From Meloidogyne chitwoodi (lineage: Eukaryota > Nematoda > Chromadorea > Rhabditida > Meloidogynidae): a stretch of 64,000 nucleotides of DNA. The DNA lies in the NCBI GenBank assembly GCA_015183035.1, contig JACZZP010000015.1, forward strand, positions 372,001 through 436,000, given 5' to 3'. The notes below the pieces were generated by a model. The model saw nothing but the letters and a program-made list of their open reading frames with translations. It searched no databases and was not told the origin of the DNA. Shown here piece by piece: positions 34,801 through 45,844 of the stretch; the first letter of the stretch is position 1, and every line of letters starts with the position of its first letter. The translations under genes and the position numbers were made by a program.

Positions 34801-36482
34801 TTTTAATTAATTTACCCCCCTTAATTTTATTTAAATTTTAATTTTATAAATAAATTAATTTTTTAATTTATTAAATTAAAAATATTTTTTAACTAAATAA
34901 AATAAAATTTTTAAAATTAAATAAAATTTTTGTTTAATTTACTTATTTAAATACCCTAAAATATTTGTTGAAATATTTATGGCTAAAAATTGAAATAAAT
35001 TTTTTTATTATTAAAAACCTTTAAGCTAATATTTACTTTTTTTCATCTATTTAACCAAAAAAATGAAACATTTAAAATTTTATTATTTTATAAAAGAAAC
35101 TTTAGTTCTTTTTTCTTCATTTTTAAAAAATTTATTATTTTAAATCTTCAACTTGGCATTTTAATGTTTAAATTTCTTTTGTTAAAAAGATTATAAAAAA
35201 TTTTAGATTTTTATTTAAAATTTTATATCACATGTAGGGCATTTTATTTATATTTTTTATTTAATATTTGTTTTATTTAAAATAAAATTATTAAAAATGT
35301 CATAATCCTTTAACTAAACCTTCATGTACTTTTCCTTTTTATTTATTAATTTGTAAGTACTTTTACTTTTGTATTTAATAAAGAGAAACTTTTTTTAAAA
35401 AATTTTATGAGTTAAATTCATAACTTTTTTTTCTAACTTTTATTTATCAAAACATTATATTTTTTATTTTCATTTTTTATTTGTTTAATTTTAAATTTTA
35501 TTTAAAAAAACCAGACAATTTTTATATTTTTTATTTGACTTAAATTTAACAAAGAAGTAAAGATTTTTAATCTTTTCAAAGTATTTTTAAAACTATATTT
35601 TTAATTTTACTTTCTATAAAATCCGAAACAATATTTGTTTTAAAGATAGGCGTTGACGGAATTTTGCGCTGACATTGTTGTATTAAAAAAACAAAAATTA
35701 ATATTTGGAAAAATTAAAAATAATAAACTTAAAAACATAGTAGCAAATAGACTTATTATCTAAATATTACAGAATTTTGCTAAAGAATCTTTTAAACTTC
35801 TGCCTAAATTCTGTTGCGTCTAGCCTATTAATATTTAATGCTCTCACTAATTTTTAAATAAAAAAACATTTTTATAATTAAAAAAATATTTTTACAAAAT
35901 AATTTATACATTATGGAAATATTGAATAAATAAATGTGTTTAACTAAATAAATAATTTTAAAAAATATTTTAAATTAATTTAATTTAAAAATAATAAATA
36001 GGAGAATTCTAAATAAAAATAATATTTTCAAAATTAAAGGATTTAAAATATTTTTTATAAAAAATACAAAGTAAAAATGTGAATAAATGTTTAAAAATAT
36101 TTAATGTACCTAGATAAATAATTTTTGTAAAATTATTTTTTTGTTTTTTAATTTTTAATGATTTTTTTGGGGGAATATAAAATAAATTTTAAATAAAGTA
36201 GCCTATAATAATTAGGCATAAATTTACTAATTTTCAAAAAATTTTTCCAAAATTCAAAAAACTTTGCTTATAAATACCAAAATTTGGGTTATCTAACAAT
36301 TCTAAAATTAAAAAAATTTTATCTTAAAAAAAAGTTAAGGGAAAAATTGATCATTTTGAAAGGTGATATTTTGGAAAAATTATTTTACCTTTTTAAAAAT
36401 AATTTTAGAGGTTTTTAGAATATTTAAAGGGAATAAAAATTAAAAAAAATATATTTTTAGGTAAATAAAATCTTGTTTCAAC
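34801..36482. other. AT-rich intergenic region, 3' flank of UGT-A
   Basis: No gene seen. About 35905-36400 is similar to about 56765-57460 downstream of UGT-C (shared ATGGAAATATTGAATAAATA, AATAGGAGAATT and AAAGGTGATATTTTGG), and part of it recurs inverted downstream of UGT-B at about 55880-55940. The similarity marks the 3' side of the duplicated UGT unit. Confidence 0.6.
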
Positions 36483-39400
36483 TCAATTACCTTTAGATAT
36501 CATGTCAGCTGCAACATTACTTAATTTTTTCATATTCATCAAAAACCCCCAAGAAAATCGTTCAAGCGTGGGCAATACAATTTCTTCAAATTTAATTTCT
36601 TCTGTTATTTTATCAAATACTTGTTCTTTTTAATTATTAGTTTTTATTACTAATTTAATAAAATCAATGAATGCTTTAATTTGTCCTTTATAAATTTCAA
36701 ATTCTTTATCAATCGAATTAAGAATTATTCTGGAATTTTTTCTATACAAACGGTGATTCAAACTATTTTCACTAAAAATATGATAAAATTAAAGTTAAGA
36801 TTCATCTTTACTTTATGAATTTAATCAAAGTTTATGAGTCCAATGAAATTATAAATTATTTTTTGTCAATCAGGGGTGGACCATTTTTTGACCATTTTAG
36901 AATTCCAACACTTGCAAATGTGAACAAATTATATTTCGTTAAAAAGAGCTCTTCGAGCTTAGTCCAATGAAATAAAAATTTTCTCAATTGGACAAATATA
37001 AATAAAAATTTCTCTTTTCCAACTTTGTTGGAAAAGTGATAAACTACTTAAAATGAGGTTAATCCCCTCTTTTAATTGTTCTATCCTGAAAATGTTCAGT
37101 AAAGGAGAAATACAAAAAATGAGAAGAAAAAGAACCAAAATAAATTCATTTTTTCTTTTGTGTTTTTGAGGTATTTTATTTTTGTGTTTTTCCTTTACTG
37201 AGGCATTTTCTGGGAACTCATATATTAATTAAAAATTTTAAAATATTACTCCATTATTTCTTTAAAAGCTTTAGGAAATTCTTTTTCAAACTTTTCATAT
37301 TCATAATTAACAGAAAGACCAATTTTTAAATATTCTGCAATTGAAGCATTATAATTATGGTCGTGAGTGAATGGAAGTACAATTAATGGAACTCCTGCAT
37401 ATAAAGCCTATAAAAATAAAAAAATTGAAAATTTTGATATCTGTCCCCAGTGTCTAAATTAATAAGACACTCCCACCTTTATTAAAAAAAATAATTTTTT
37501 TAAAATTAAAAAAATACGTCATTAAAGCTATGTTGACCACCATCAGTAATAAATAATTTAGTTTTTTCATTTTCTAAAATTAATAAAAATTAATTTATTT
37601 TTTTAAAATAGGTATATAAAATTAGTTTTTTAATAAATTAAAATTTAATTTAATTTTTAAATAAAAATAATTGCCTAAAAGTTCCTTTTGATTAATCACT
37701 CCTTCATAAAAGAAAATATCTCCATTTTCTTCATTAAAATAACCACCATTATTTTCAATTAATTTTCCTTCCTTTAATAGCTGTTCTTTAATTTTAAAGT
37801 TTTCTCCAATTTTAACAATATAATTACAATTTATTATACTCTTAAATGTTTCTATTAAAACATCAAAATGTGCTTCTGTAAATCCATCAAATTTAACGTC
37901 TGTTCCCAATGAAAAAACAACAAGGCGAGGATACTGAAAAATTTTATTATATATTAAAAATTAAATTTGGTATTTTTCAGTTCTGTCACAAATCATTTGA
38001 GTCTCATAAATTAATGGCATACGACAGGATTGTAAAATCAAATTTTTATATTTTATTAAAATAGTGTTAATTCGTAATAAAATTCGTACAGACTCAAGTG
38101 GGGATAGGTCCATAAATTATTATTATTTTGCATGTTTTAAATTAATTTTTATAAGATTTTTGGTCTGACCCATAAACAAAAAAAAATATTTTTTTACAAA
38201 CCTTACTAGCGAAGTTTATAACTTCATATGAATATGGTTTACTAGTACTAGGTTGTTCAGTATTTTCTTTAATTTTAGATTTTGATGCTGCCTTTTTTTC
38301 TGTAAAATTATTTCTTTTAAAAAAATTATTTAATAAAATAAATAAATTTTTGGTTTTGGTAAAAATTTTCAGACCTTTCTTTAACTTTCATACTCTGTTA
38401 GGATCGTGTTTGTCAGAGATTAAATAGACGAGCAACAATCAAATGTTTATTAAGAGAGCAATAACAATAAGAGTTGGTTAGAGAAAGAGTAGGTTAGAGA
38501 TGTTGAAGGTAGAGGAGAGTTGAGTGAGGAGGGACTGGTTTATTACTGGTGTTTTTATAGTATTTATACTAGACCGTTAAAGATGTTTAAAAAAGACCAC
38601 ATTCATATATTATACAACATACTCTAAAGTACCTCTCTATTAGAATTTAGAGTACTAAAAAATTAAAGAGTATTCTAATAAACGCTCCATTTGGAAAAGT
38701 TTAAAAATTAAAGAATTGGGGTGTTCTTATTAAAGAATTTTATAATTTACTTTTTAAAAGCCTTTTTTCCATTTCCTTTTCCATTTCTACTTCAATTCCA
38801 CCAATATTAACAATTTTTCCAGAACGACTTCGAATAGGAAATTGTCCAAGTTCGTGTTGATTAACAAAATAAAATTTTGATTTTCTTAATAAAACATCCA
38901 ATGTTGGCATAGATTCAATTAAATTTTTGTTTTCTCCTCTTGCTTTTAATAAATAATCTAATTGTTTTGTCTGATAAAATTTGAAAAACTCCTCTGTTAT
39001 TTTATTATAGTTCTCTACATTTACAGTCTTAAATTCTTCTTTTTTACGATTTTCTTCTAATCCATCTCCAACTTTTGCGGTAAACCTCTCTTAAAATTTA
39101 TTTTTTAATTTTAAAAATAAATAAAATTAAATACTAACCTTTATTTTTTATTTTCTATCACTTCCTTATTTTTTGTGGGGAATTTCAAATGTTAATTTTC
39201 AAGGGACAAATGCATAGAGTAAAACAAAAAATTTTCAGAAATTTTTGCTATAAAGAAAATTTTAGGCCAAAACCGACCCAAAATCCAATGGAAAATGTAC
39301 AATTAGGAGATAACTTTAAAAATAAATTCATTTTAAAAATACCAGGTATTTCAGCAATAAAACTTTCTCCAAGAAAATGTAAATGAACAGGAAAAGGAGA

Positions 39401-41782
39401 AGTAGGAGTTGTTGTTACATATTTTTTTAAACCAATTTCTTCAAATAAATAAAGTCCTCCAGTCATTACAGAAACTTCAGTTATTCCCAAAGCAAAAAAG
39501 TTTTTATGAACTTTCGCTTTAAGCCAATCAAAAATTCCCAAGTTTTTTTTATTTTCTTTAATATTAACTTGAGGATTGTCAATTATAGCTTAAATAAAAA
39601 AGTTTGTAAAATAAAATAATTAAAAAATTTTTAATAGTCGCAATTATCCGACCGCTACAACCGGGCTGTACCAAATAAATAAACGAAAATAAATTAACTT
39701 TTTTATAAAAATCAACGCCAAAAATTAATACTTTTAGCGAACGAAAATTTTAAAGAAATTTCCATAACTTTCTCAAATTTAAATTAATTTAAATATTTTA
39801 AAAATAAATAAACCTTTATAAAAAGAGAACATATAAAAGCCGAGCAATTTTTTATATTCTTCAAAATTAAATTCTGTATTTTTATTTTCCCAATTTGCTT
39901 CAAAGTATTTTTTTCCAACATTTTTTATCTCATTATATTCACCTTTAAAATCTTTAAATAATACTTCTATTAAATGAACATTCTCTAAAGGTTTTTTTAA
40001 TTCTTTTTCATCATAGTTGACAACAACAAAATACTAGAAAATTTAAATTAATTATTTAATAGAAAAGGGCTTCTTTGGATATTTTCTAATATTTTTGAGA
40101 AAATATTAAAATATTATATGGTCTACTTTTATCACACAAATATAATTTAAAAATAATTTAATATTCTTCTTTGAGGAAAATTTTTTTTTAATTTAGAAAA
40201 ACTGACCACTTCATAATCTCCATAAGCAGCAAGAACATTAGCCAAGGTTAACTAAAAAATAATATATTTAAATATTCTAAACAAATTAATAATTATAAAG
40301 TTGACTTTCCTTCTTTAAATAGCAATAAAGAAAGAAAAAGGGTTGCAGGACATTTGCGCCGTTGACATTTGCGCCGCGACACTTGCGCTGCGACTTATGC
40401 GCCGACGACATTTGCGGCGACGACTTTTGCGCCGACGACTTTTGCGCCGGAAATATTTTAAAACGCGACATTTGCGCCGGCTTTAAATTAAAAAAATAAA
40501 GTAATATGTATTTATTAAAGGATTAAAAAATTATTAAAAAAATTAAACTAAAATGTATCAACTAAATAAATCCGATTAAGATTCTAAATATTCATTCTTT
40601 TAAATATTTAACTGTACAAATATAGCTGCAGTCTTTTTTCATTCATTAGAGCATAAAGCAAGAATATGCTCATATTTTTTTGAGATTTATGTATTTCTTT
40701 TAAATCTCCTTCTTAGTATATAAACATATCTTTTGTAAATTGCTTCGGGATCCAACTCGGCAAATTGCTGTGCTCTACGAACACGAATATACGTTCGTAA
40801 TGATGAGGCAATCAGCAATTTAGTTCACACCTTTGATAACCAAGAACCAGCTAATATTAATGATCAAGTTTGGATAACACATTTACATGCATTATCATAT
40901 CGTTTAACTACAAAAGGAATTGATAATTGGATTGATTAGTTGTTACTTAATATTTCAAATCTGTTAGGCTGTTGAAAATTTTAATAATAAATATCCTTTC
41001 AATAAATGATTAAATTTAATTTTAAAATCATTTTAGACTTAATTCTTTGGGATCAACCCTGAATATCGAAACCCTGAATATCTAATTAGCCAGTTTGCCA
41101 AACTGCCAATTTGGTCAATTAATAAAACACTCCCTGTAGGTCCAAGTTTGAACGGGACCAAATTGTTTTAAGAGATTTGACCGAATTGGCAATTGGACCA
41201 ATTGGCTAATAGATATTCAGGGTTTCGATATTCAGGGATGGACCCAATTCTTTTTAAAATTTAATTTTTTAAATCTTTAATATTACTTTATTTTTTTAAT
41301 TTAAAGGCGGCGCAAATGTCGCGTTTTAAAATATTTCCGGCGCAAAAGTCGTCGCCGCAAATGTCGTCGGCGCATAAGTCGCAGCGCAAGTGTCGCGGCG
41401 CAAATGTCAACGGCGCAAATGTCGTCGCACCGAAAAAAGAACAAAAGATGTTCTGCAATGGTCAACAACTTTATTTAACAAAAATATTTAAATATTCAAA
41501 ATTTTTTGACATTTTTTATTCAAAAAAATTTATATTTTGTCAAAAATAAATTAAATTTCTTACTGCAAAATTGTAATGTGTCAAAAATGAATCTGCCAAA
41601 AGTAAAATTTTCTTCTTTACGAACAAATCAACAACTTTATTTTTAGCTTTATTAGCTAGCTTTTTAATGCTTTCTTTTTTAGATGAATCTCCAATTGTTT
41701 TAACTTTTGGCGAAGCAACAACAACAAACTCAAAAATTGAAAAAAATAAAAATAAAATGGCCAACCAATTTATGGCAACCAT
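36483..41782 (-). CDS. UDP-glycosyltransferase UGT-A, early stop in last exon
   Basis: Nematode-type UDP-glycosyltransferase, predicted to transfer a sugar from a UDP-sugar to small lipophilic substrates. Start 41782 gives a signal peptide (MVAINWLAILFLFFSIFEF). Exon 1 ends at 41564. Later exons encode LTLANVLAAYGDYEV, the acceptor-side domain, FVNQHELGQFPIRSRS with NIGGIEVEME, LVVFSLGTDVKFDGF, and the UGT signature KLFITDGGQHSFND plus ALYAGVPLIVLPFTHDHNYN. The last exon (from about 36782) has TAA at 36630-36632, in frame. Beyond it the frame stays open (ITEEIKFEEIVLPTLERF) to TGA at 36483-36485 and aligns with UGT-B, so the stop trims about 48 residues or marks early decay. Intron 1 holds a transposon (40341-41431), another intron a solo LTR, and the last intron decayed MITE sequence. 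Exact introns were not all verified. Confidence 0.8.
36800..37245. mobile_element. decayed MITE sequences in the last intron of UGT-A
   Basis: About 36800-36960 resembles the MITE at 19907 (TTTATGAGTCCAATGAAATTAT, TCGAGCTTAGTCCAATGAAAT). About 37090-37215 is an inverted pair, TTCAGTAAAGGAGAAATAC against TTTTTCCTTTACTGAGG, similar in layout to 54711-54830. No target duplications remain. Confidence 0.5.
38396..38619. mobile_element. solo LTR, 224 bp, 5-bp TSD, in UGT-A intron
   Basis: Starts TGTTAGGATCG and ends ATACAACA (TG...CA), with the direct repeat TACTC at 38391-38395 and 38620-38624. A promoter-like TTTTTATAGTATTTATACT lies inside. The paralogous intron of UGT-C has the empty site CATACTCTAAAGTACC (about 59948) with a single TACTC. 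Five-base duplications are typical of Gypsy and Bel/Pao retrotransposons; the family cannot be told from the LTR alone. Confidence 0.85.
40341..41431. mobile_element. TIR transposon with GACATTTGCGCC repeats, in UGT-A intron 1
   Basis: Arms at about 40341-40505 and 41270-41431 are inverted and built of GACATTTGCGCCG and GACTTTTGCGCCG units. Flanks AAAGAAAAAG and GAAAAAAGA suggest an eroded duplication. Between the arms, a plus-strand relic at about 40765-40938 reads ISNLVHTFDNQEPANIND and WITHLHALSYRL, ending in a stop: probably the remnant of a transposase. A smaller element (41049-41245) is nested inside. TIRs made of repeated units recall the MULE at 17522, but the superfamily is unproven. 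Confidence 0.78.
41049..41245. mobile_element. nested palindromic MITE, 197 bp, 8-bp TSD
   Basis: Ends GGGATCAACCCTGAATATCG and its partner complement GGGTCCATCCCTGAATATCG are inverted, with the duplication AATTCTTT at 41041-41048 and 41246-41253. The interior repeats GACCAATTGG-type motifs and TAAAACACTCCCTGTAGG. Related copies are at 12957 and 16899. Confidence 0.88.
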
Positions 41783-41880
41783 TTATTTTCTTAAATTAAA
41801 AAAAATATTAGGAAATATTTGTATTAAAAAATAAATAATAAAATTTTACTTATAAAACTTCTTAAAATAAATTATTAAAA

Positions 41881-42000
41881 AATGAATGAATAAATTGCCT
41901 ATTCCATCTACTTAAAAAGACCTATCAGAGACGCACTCATTTGATTAGAAACGCCCTCTTTTTTCTGCCTAATTAATAAAAAAGTAGATCAACCCCTAAA
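41881..42000 (-). promoter_or_regulatory. conserved 5' block of UGT-A
   Basis: GCCTATTCCATCTACTTAAAAAG, then CAGAGACGCACTCATTTGATTAG, AAACGCCCTC and GTAGATCAACCCCTAAAG are conserved, in the same order, upstream of UGT-B (50415-50540) and UGT-C (62290-62575, split by a transposon). It lies 100-220 bases upstream of the start codon. The conservation suggests a core promoter, although recent duplication alone could also explain it. Confidence 0.6.
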
Positions 42001-42179
42001 GCAGGGGTGTGCCCAATTGAATTTTAAAAAACGAGAAAACGGGATTGAAAAAAAATACGAGCACGAGATACGAGACGGCCAAAAAACACGAGAATATACG
42101 AGACGAGGCACACATCTGCCCTAAAGGCAGTGAATTAATAATTTTTCGATACGTCTTACTGTGATTAAAATTAAAAAAT

Positions 42180-42640
42180 AAATAATTTTAGAACGGTATT
42201 TTAAGGTTTTAACAAAGTTATTGTCAAAAAAAAGATAAAAATTTTTTTTAAAGGGAGAATATTTACTAGAGATGCTAGAGATTCTCGATCTCGAACCGAG
42301 AAAATTCTCGGTTTTTTGAGTCTCGGTCCTCAGGAAATTTCGAGTCTCCAGCATCCCTAATATTTACCATTAGATGCCTTAATTAATGGCAATATGCGAG
42401 AATATTTCTTTCACTAATTAAAGTACACTCTCTCTCTCTCTTAACATCTCTCTGAGCAAAAAGAATAAATTAAACTTAATCACTTGATTTAATCATTCAA
42501 GAAATCAGATGCCTTGTACTTTATCATTTGCCCTTAAACATGTGAGCATCATAAGAATTTAAAATATCAATTAAATTAAATTTAAAATTAAAGAGTATAT
42601 TAAATAAAATAAATTAAAATTAATTTTTAAATTAGATAAT
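42180..42640. repeat. UGT upstream duplicated block (copy at UGT-A)
   Basis: Similar to 47070-47540, to the complement of 48236-48698, and to 62845-63185: GTTTTAACAAAGTTATTGTCAAA, TTAGATGCC, a CTCTCTCTCTCTTAACATCTCT tract and ATCACTTGATT follow in order. It is interrupted by the small hAT-like element at 42267-42359. It marks the 5' side of the duplicated UGT unit. Confidence 0.75.
42267..42359. mobile_element. hAT-like MITE with TCTCGGT core, 93 bp, perfect TSD
   Basis: Ends TAGAGATGCT and AGCATCCCTA are inverted, flanked by ATATTTAC at 42259-42266 and 42360-42367. The core is made of GAGATTCTCGATCTCG and ACCGAGAAAATTCTCGGT motifs. Confidence 0.88.
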
Positions 42641-42721
42641 TTTGGGTAAAACTAACACTAATGTAAGTGAAAAATATTAAATGCAATTCCTCATTATAAA
42701 GTAAAAATACAAGAGAAAACT

Positions 42722-42815
42722 AACAAGAGAACATCACAACATGCCACTCATCGATTTTAACAAAACTTTAATATTCGAAAGAGCTTCTTGAGTAGATATT
42801 GAATTTAAATTTTTA
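42722..42815. repeat. fragment of the TIR element arm at 24543
   Basis: ACAAGAGAACATCACAACATGCC, then CTCATCGATTTTAACAAAAC and ATTCGAAAGAGCTTCTTGAGTAG match the left arm at about 24572-24680. Only one arm is present. Confidence 0.7.
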
Positions 42816-42889
42816 GAGAAAAAACTATAAATTAAAGGAAAATTGATATTTTTATTCAGAAAATGTTTTTATAATTTTAATCACAAATT

Positions 42890-44503
42890 TTAGCAAGTAT
42901 AAGGTTTTTTCATTGTCAAATCAAATATTTTATCGCAACCAGAACATGAAACTAAATTTAAAAAATTAGAATATTTTAGGAATAAAAATAAATAATTTTT
43001 AAAAATTACCTGAAAGAAAAGGAGCATTTAAAAATGTTGATTTATTAGGTATAAAAGTCATGCTTGATGAAAACTCAAAAGTTTTCTTTCCATTGCTAAT
43101 TTCACTTGCTCCAGTATTTAAAGCCAAAAATGAATAACTTTCTTAATTTTTTAAAATGATATTTAATTAATTATTCTTAAAAAACCATTAGCATAAATTA
43201 AATAATCAGCCTCATATAAAGGAGCATTTTGAGTAACTGTATAACAAGCTTTTTGATTAGAGGCACAAACGCAGAAAAGTTTTGAGTCTGTGCAACGAAT
43301 TCTGACAACGCTTATTGGACGCGGATTGTAGCAAATCTAAATTTTTATTAAAAAATGTTTTAATTATTAATTAGTGTTTTTAATTTATATTTAACTTATT
43401 TTTTCCAATTATCCATTTCGTCAAAAAGAAAATTACCCATTTGTCAAAAAGAAGAAAATTACCCATCTCGTCAAAAAGAAAATTACTAACTTTTTACCTT
43501 GTACTCGACTTTTAAAAAATATTTAAAAATTATATATTGAACCTGAGAAATGGTGCTTTGATTGCAAGTATCGCATCTGCTTGCCGGTACATTATTAATA
43601 GATTGATTACTGTTCAAAACATTTTTGTCGTATAGCATTAATGATTGATTGACTTGACAAGGACCACAAGCTATATAAATAAAAACCTTTTATATCTCTG
43701 AGGAACTTTAAAAAAATAACAGAAAGGTATGGTTAGAGTGAAGATTTATTTACTTAAAGGATGACTGAAAACTTTACGAAAATGATTGGTAATAAAAAAA
43801 GGTAACAAAGATGAGCGCAAATAGTGTTTAATAAAATTAACATACGAAGCTGTGTTGTAGCAAATAATGTAGTATTTTGAGCATCAGTCACAACATTTGT
43901 AGTTAACTCATTACTTGTAGTTTGTACATTTTCTGTCGTTAAAAAATTTGTCCCGTTTGTTGATAAAAAAGGAGGAATTGTAGTAATTTGTGTTGTAGAC
44001 TCTGTTGTCACACTTGTTTTTGTTGTTGAAAATGTTGATGTTTCCAACAATGTTTCGCTCATTGTTGTCAAGTTTTCCGTTAGCTTAGTTGTTGTCCCTT
44101 CATTTAGTGTAGTCCTTAAAATTTCTTTAGTTGTTTTTAAACTTTCTGTTGTTTTTATATTTTCCTCTGTGGTAATTAAGTTTTTGGTTGTTTCAATGTT
44201 TTCTGTAGTTAATAAAGTTGTTGTCAGTGTAGTCTCTGACATTTCTTTAGTTGTTTCTAAACTTTCTGTTGTTTTTATATTTTCCTCTGTGCTAACAAAG
44301 TTTTTGGTTGTTTCAAAATTTTCTGTAGTTAATAAAAACCCTGTGGATGTTGTAAAGTCAAAATCTTCCAAAAAGTCATATATTTCATCATCGCAATCAC
44401 AATTTTCTCCACCCGTACAATTTGTTAATAATTGAGAATTTGTTTGGTAAAAAATTATTAAGAAAATTGCTGTAACTTTTATTAGTTGTGCAAATAAAAG
44501 CAT
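42890..44503 (-). CDS. secreted Thr-rich mucin-like protein (mucin paralogue 2)
   Basis: Five exons read in phase: 44503-43846, 43670-43543, 43336-43186, 43141-43010 and 42951-42890. A hydrophobic signal (MLLFAQLIKVTAIFLIIFYQ) is followed by NCDCDDEIYDFLEDFDFTT, shared with the gene at 9911, then about 170 residues of Thr-rich repeats (TTKEMSETTLTTTLLTTENI) likely to be O-glycosylated. Exons 2-5 encode a Cys-rich C-terminal module (CGPCQVNQSLMLYD, ASRCDTCNQST, LFCVCASNQKACYTV, SCSGCDKIFDLTMKK). Its Cys layout (RCxxxxLFCVC / KACYTV) resembles the lectin C-terminal module (QCATMESFCIC / DVCWKLV) at 32131-33064. About 376 residues. Likely a secreted coat or pharyngeal-type mucin; no known enzyme. 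Confidence 0.82.
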
Positions 44504-45844
44504 TTTTATGCCTTTCTAAATTTAAAAAATTATAAAAAAAAATTTTTGCTAATTTTTTATAAGTAATGACGTTAAATGTGAGCAATCGATTATTTAATTT
44601 TTTAACCAATGGTTCAATTGAGAGTTGAAAAATTGTATTGCCTGTGGTTATATTTAAGAATTTCTTTTTTAAGTAATTTAGAGGTCTAACATTATACAGG
44701 AACAAATCTATTTAATGGTCATATAGTCTTAAATTTTCGATTTGGTCGTTTTATCTCGGTCGTCCCTTGACTTAACGTTAAAATTTTCTGAGACTTCCCA
44801 TTATCGTCTCAGTTTGCTCCACCCTATTTTAATGTTTTTTAAAGGTCAAAAAGAATAAAAAAATTTTAGTTAAAATTTTGTTCACAATAAAATGCTCTAA
44901 ATTAATTTATTTAAAAATAATTTTAAAAATTAAATTTGAGATATTTACTCGCAAAATTGATTTTTAGAATAAAAAATAATTAAAAAAAAAATTAAAATTT
45001 TTAAATTTTTTGAGTGTCATTTAAAATAAATAATTTCAAATTAGAATTATAAAATAGAGACGAATTTAATAAAATACCTCTTTTTTTGTCTATTTGCTTC
45101 TATAACAGGTGTTAATCTTTAATCTAATTTTTATTAAAATTTTGAAATTTTAAAATTTAAAAAAATGTTTATTTATTTTTTAAATAATTTAATGTATTAA
45201 ATTAAATTTGGAGGAATTTTTGTGTAAAAATAATTTTAGTATTTTTTTAATTTAGTAGTATGTGATTAAATTTAAAAAATTTAGTTTTATTTTTATTGTA
45301 AAAAAAATCTTCAATTTAATAAAAATATAATAATTAATTAAATTACTTAAAAAATAATAAAAACATTATTTTGGGTTCGTCCCCGTAGGGCGGGGAGGGA
45401 TATAATGGGGAATGGGAAAGAGAAATGTAATAAATGTTTCCGGGAACGAACGGGGGTGGTGGAGATTATAAATTGTTGGGGAAATCCATAGGAGGGACTT
45501 TTTTGATTTTTTGTGTCTAAAAGCAGGCGAGAGAACGGGGACGAACATTAAATTATTTACCTGATTATGCCCTGTCTCTCTAATAATATAACAATATTTT
45601 TAAATAATTTTCTATCTCCTTGTAGCATAAATTAGCGCTAAAACGTTGAACTTTAATTTTAAGTTTTCAAGTTTTTTAGTATAAAAGCATTAAAAACTTG
45701 AGCATTAATTTATTTATTAACCTAAATCCTACTATAATTAATTTTGTTAAATTATTGTCTTCCTTTGTTAATTTTCTTCTTTAAATTACTATGTAAGTCT
45801 TAATAAATTTGTTTTTTTTTCTCTAATTTTATTTTTAGTACAAA
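44504..45844. other. intergenic region with one GC-rich insertion
   Basis: No gene apart from a GC-rich palindromic insertion at about 45373-45547. A TATA-like TAGTATAAAAGCA at about 45679-45691 precedes the plus-strand gene at 45845; a very similar GTTTATTTTTTAGTATAAAAGCA occurs at 63238-63262. The acceptor-like TTATTTTTAG is at about 45829-45838. Confidence 0.55.
45373..45547. mobile_element. GC-rich small TIR element, about 175 bp
   Basis: GGTTCGTCCCCGT on the left and ACGGGGACGAAC on the right are inverted. The centre contains GGGCGGGGAGGGATATAATGG and AACGAACGGGGGTGG, in contrast to the AT-rich surroundings. Flanks ATTATTTT and ATTAAATT match at 6 of 8 positions. It looks like another member of the low-complexity small-element class. 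Confidence 0.6.

Noticed and set aside
44169..44435. Plus-strand Val/Ser-rich open frame
   Set aside because: Antisense of the Thr-rich exon of the mucin gene at 42890-44503.
45366..45548. Pro-rich minus-strand open frame
   Set aside because: It spans the GC-rich small TIR element; no splice or homology support.
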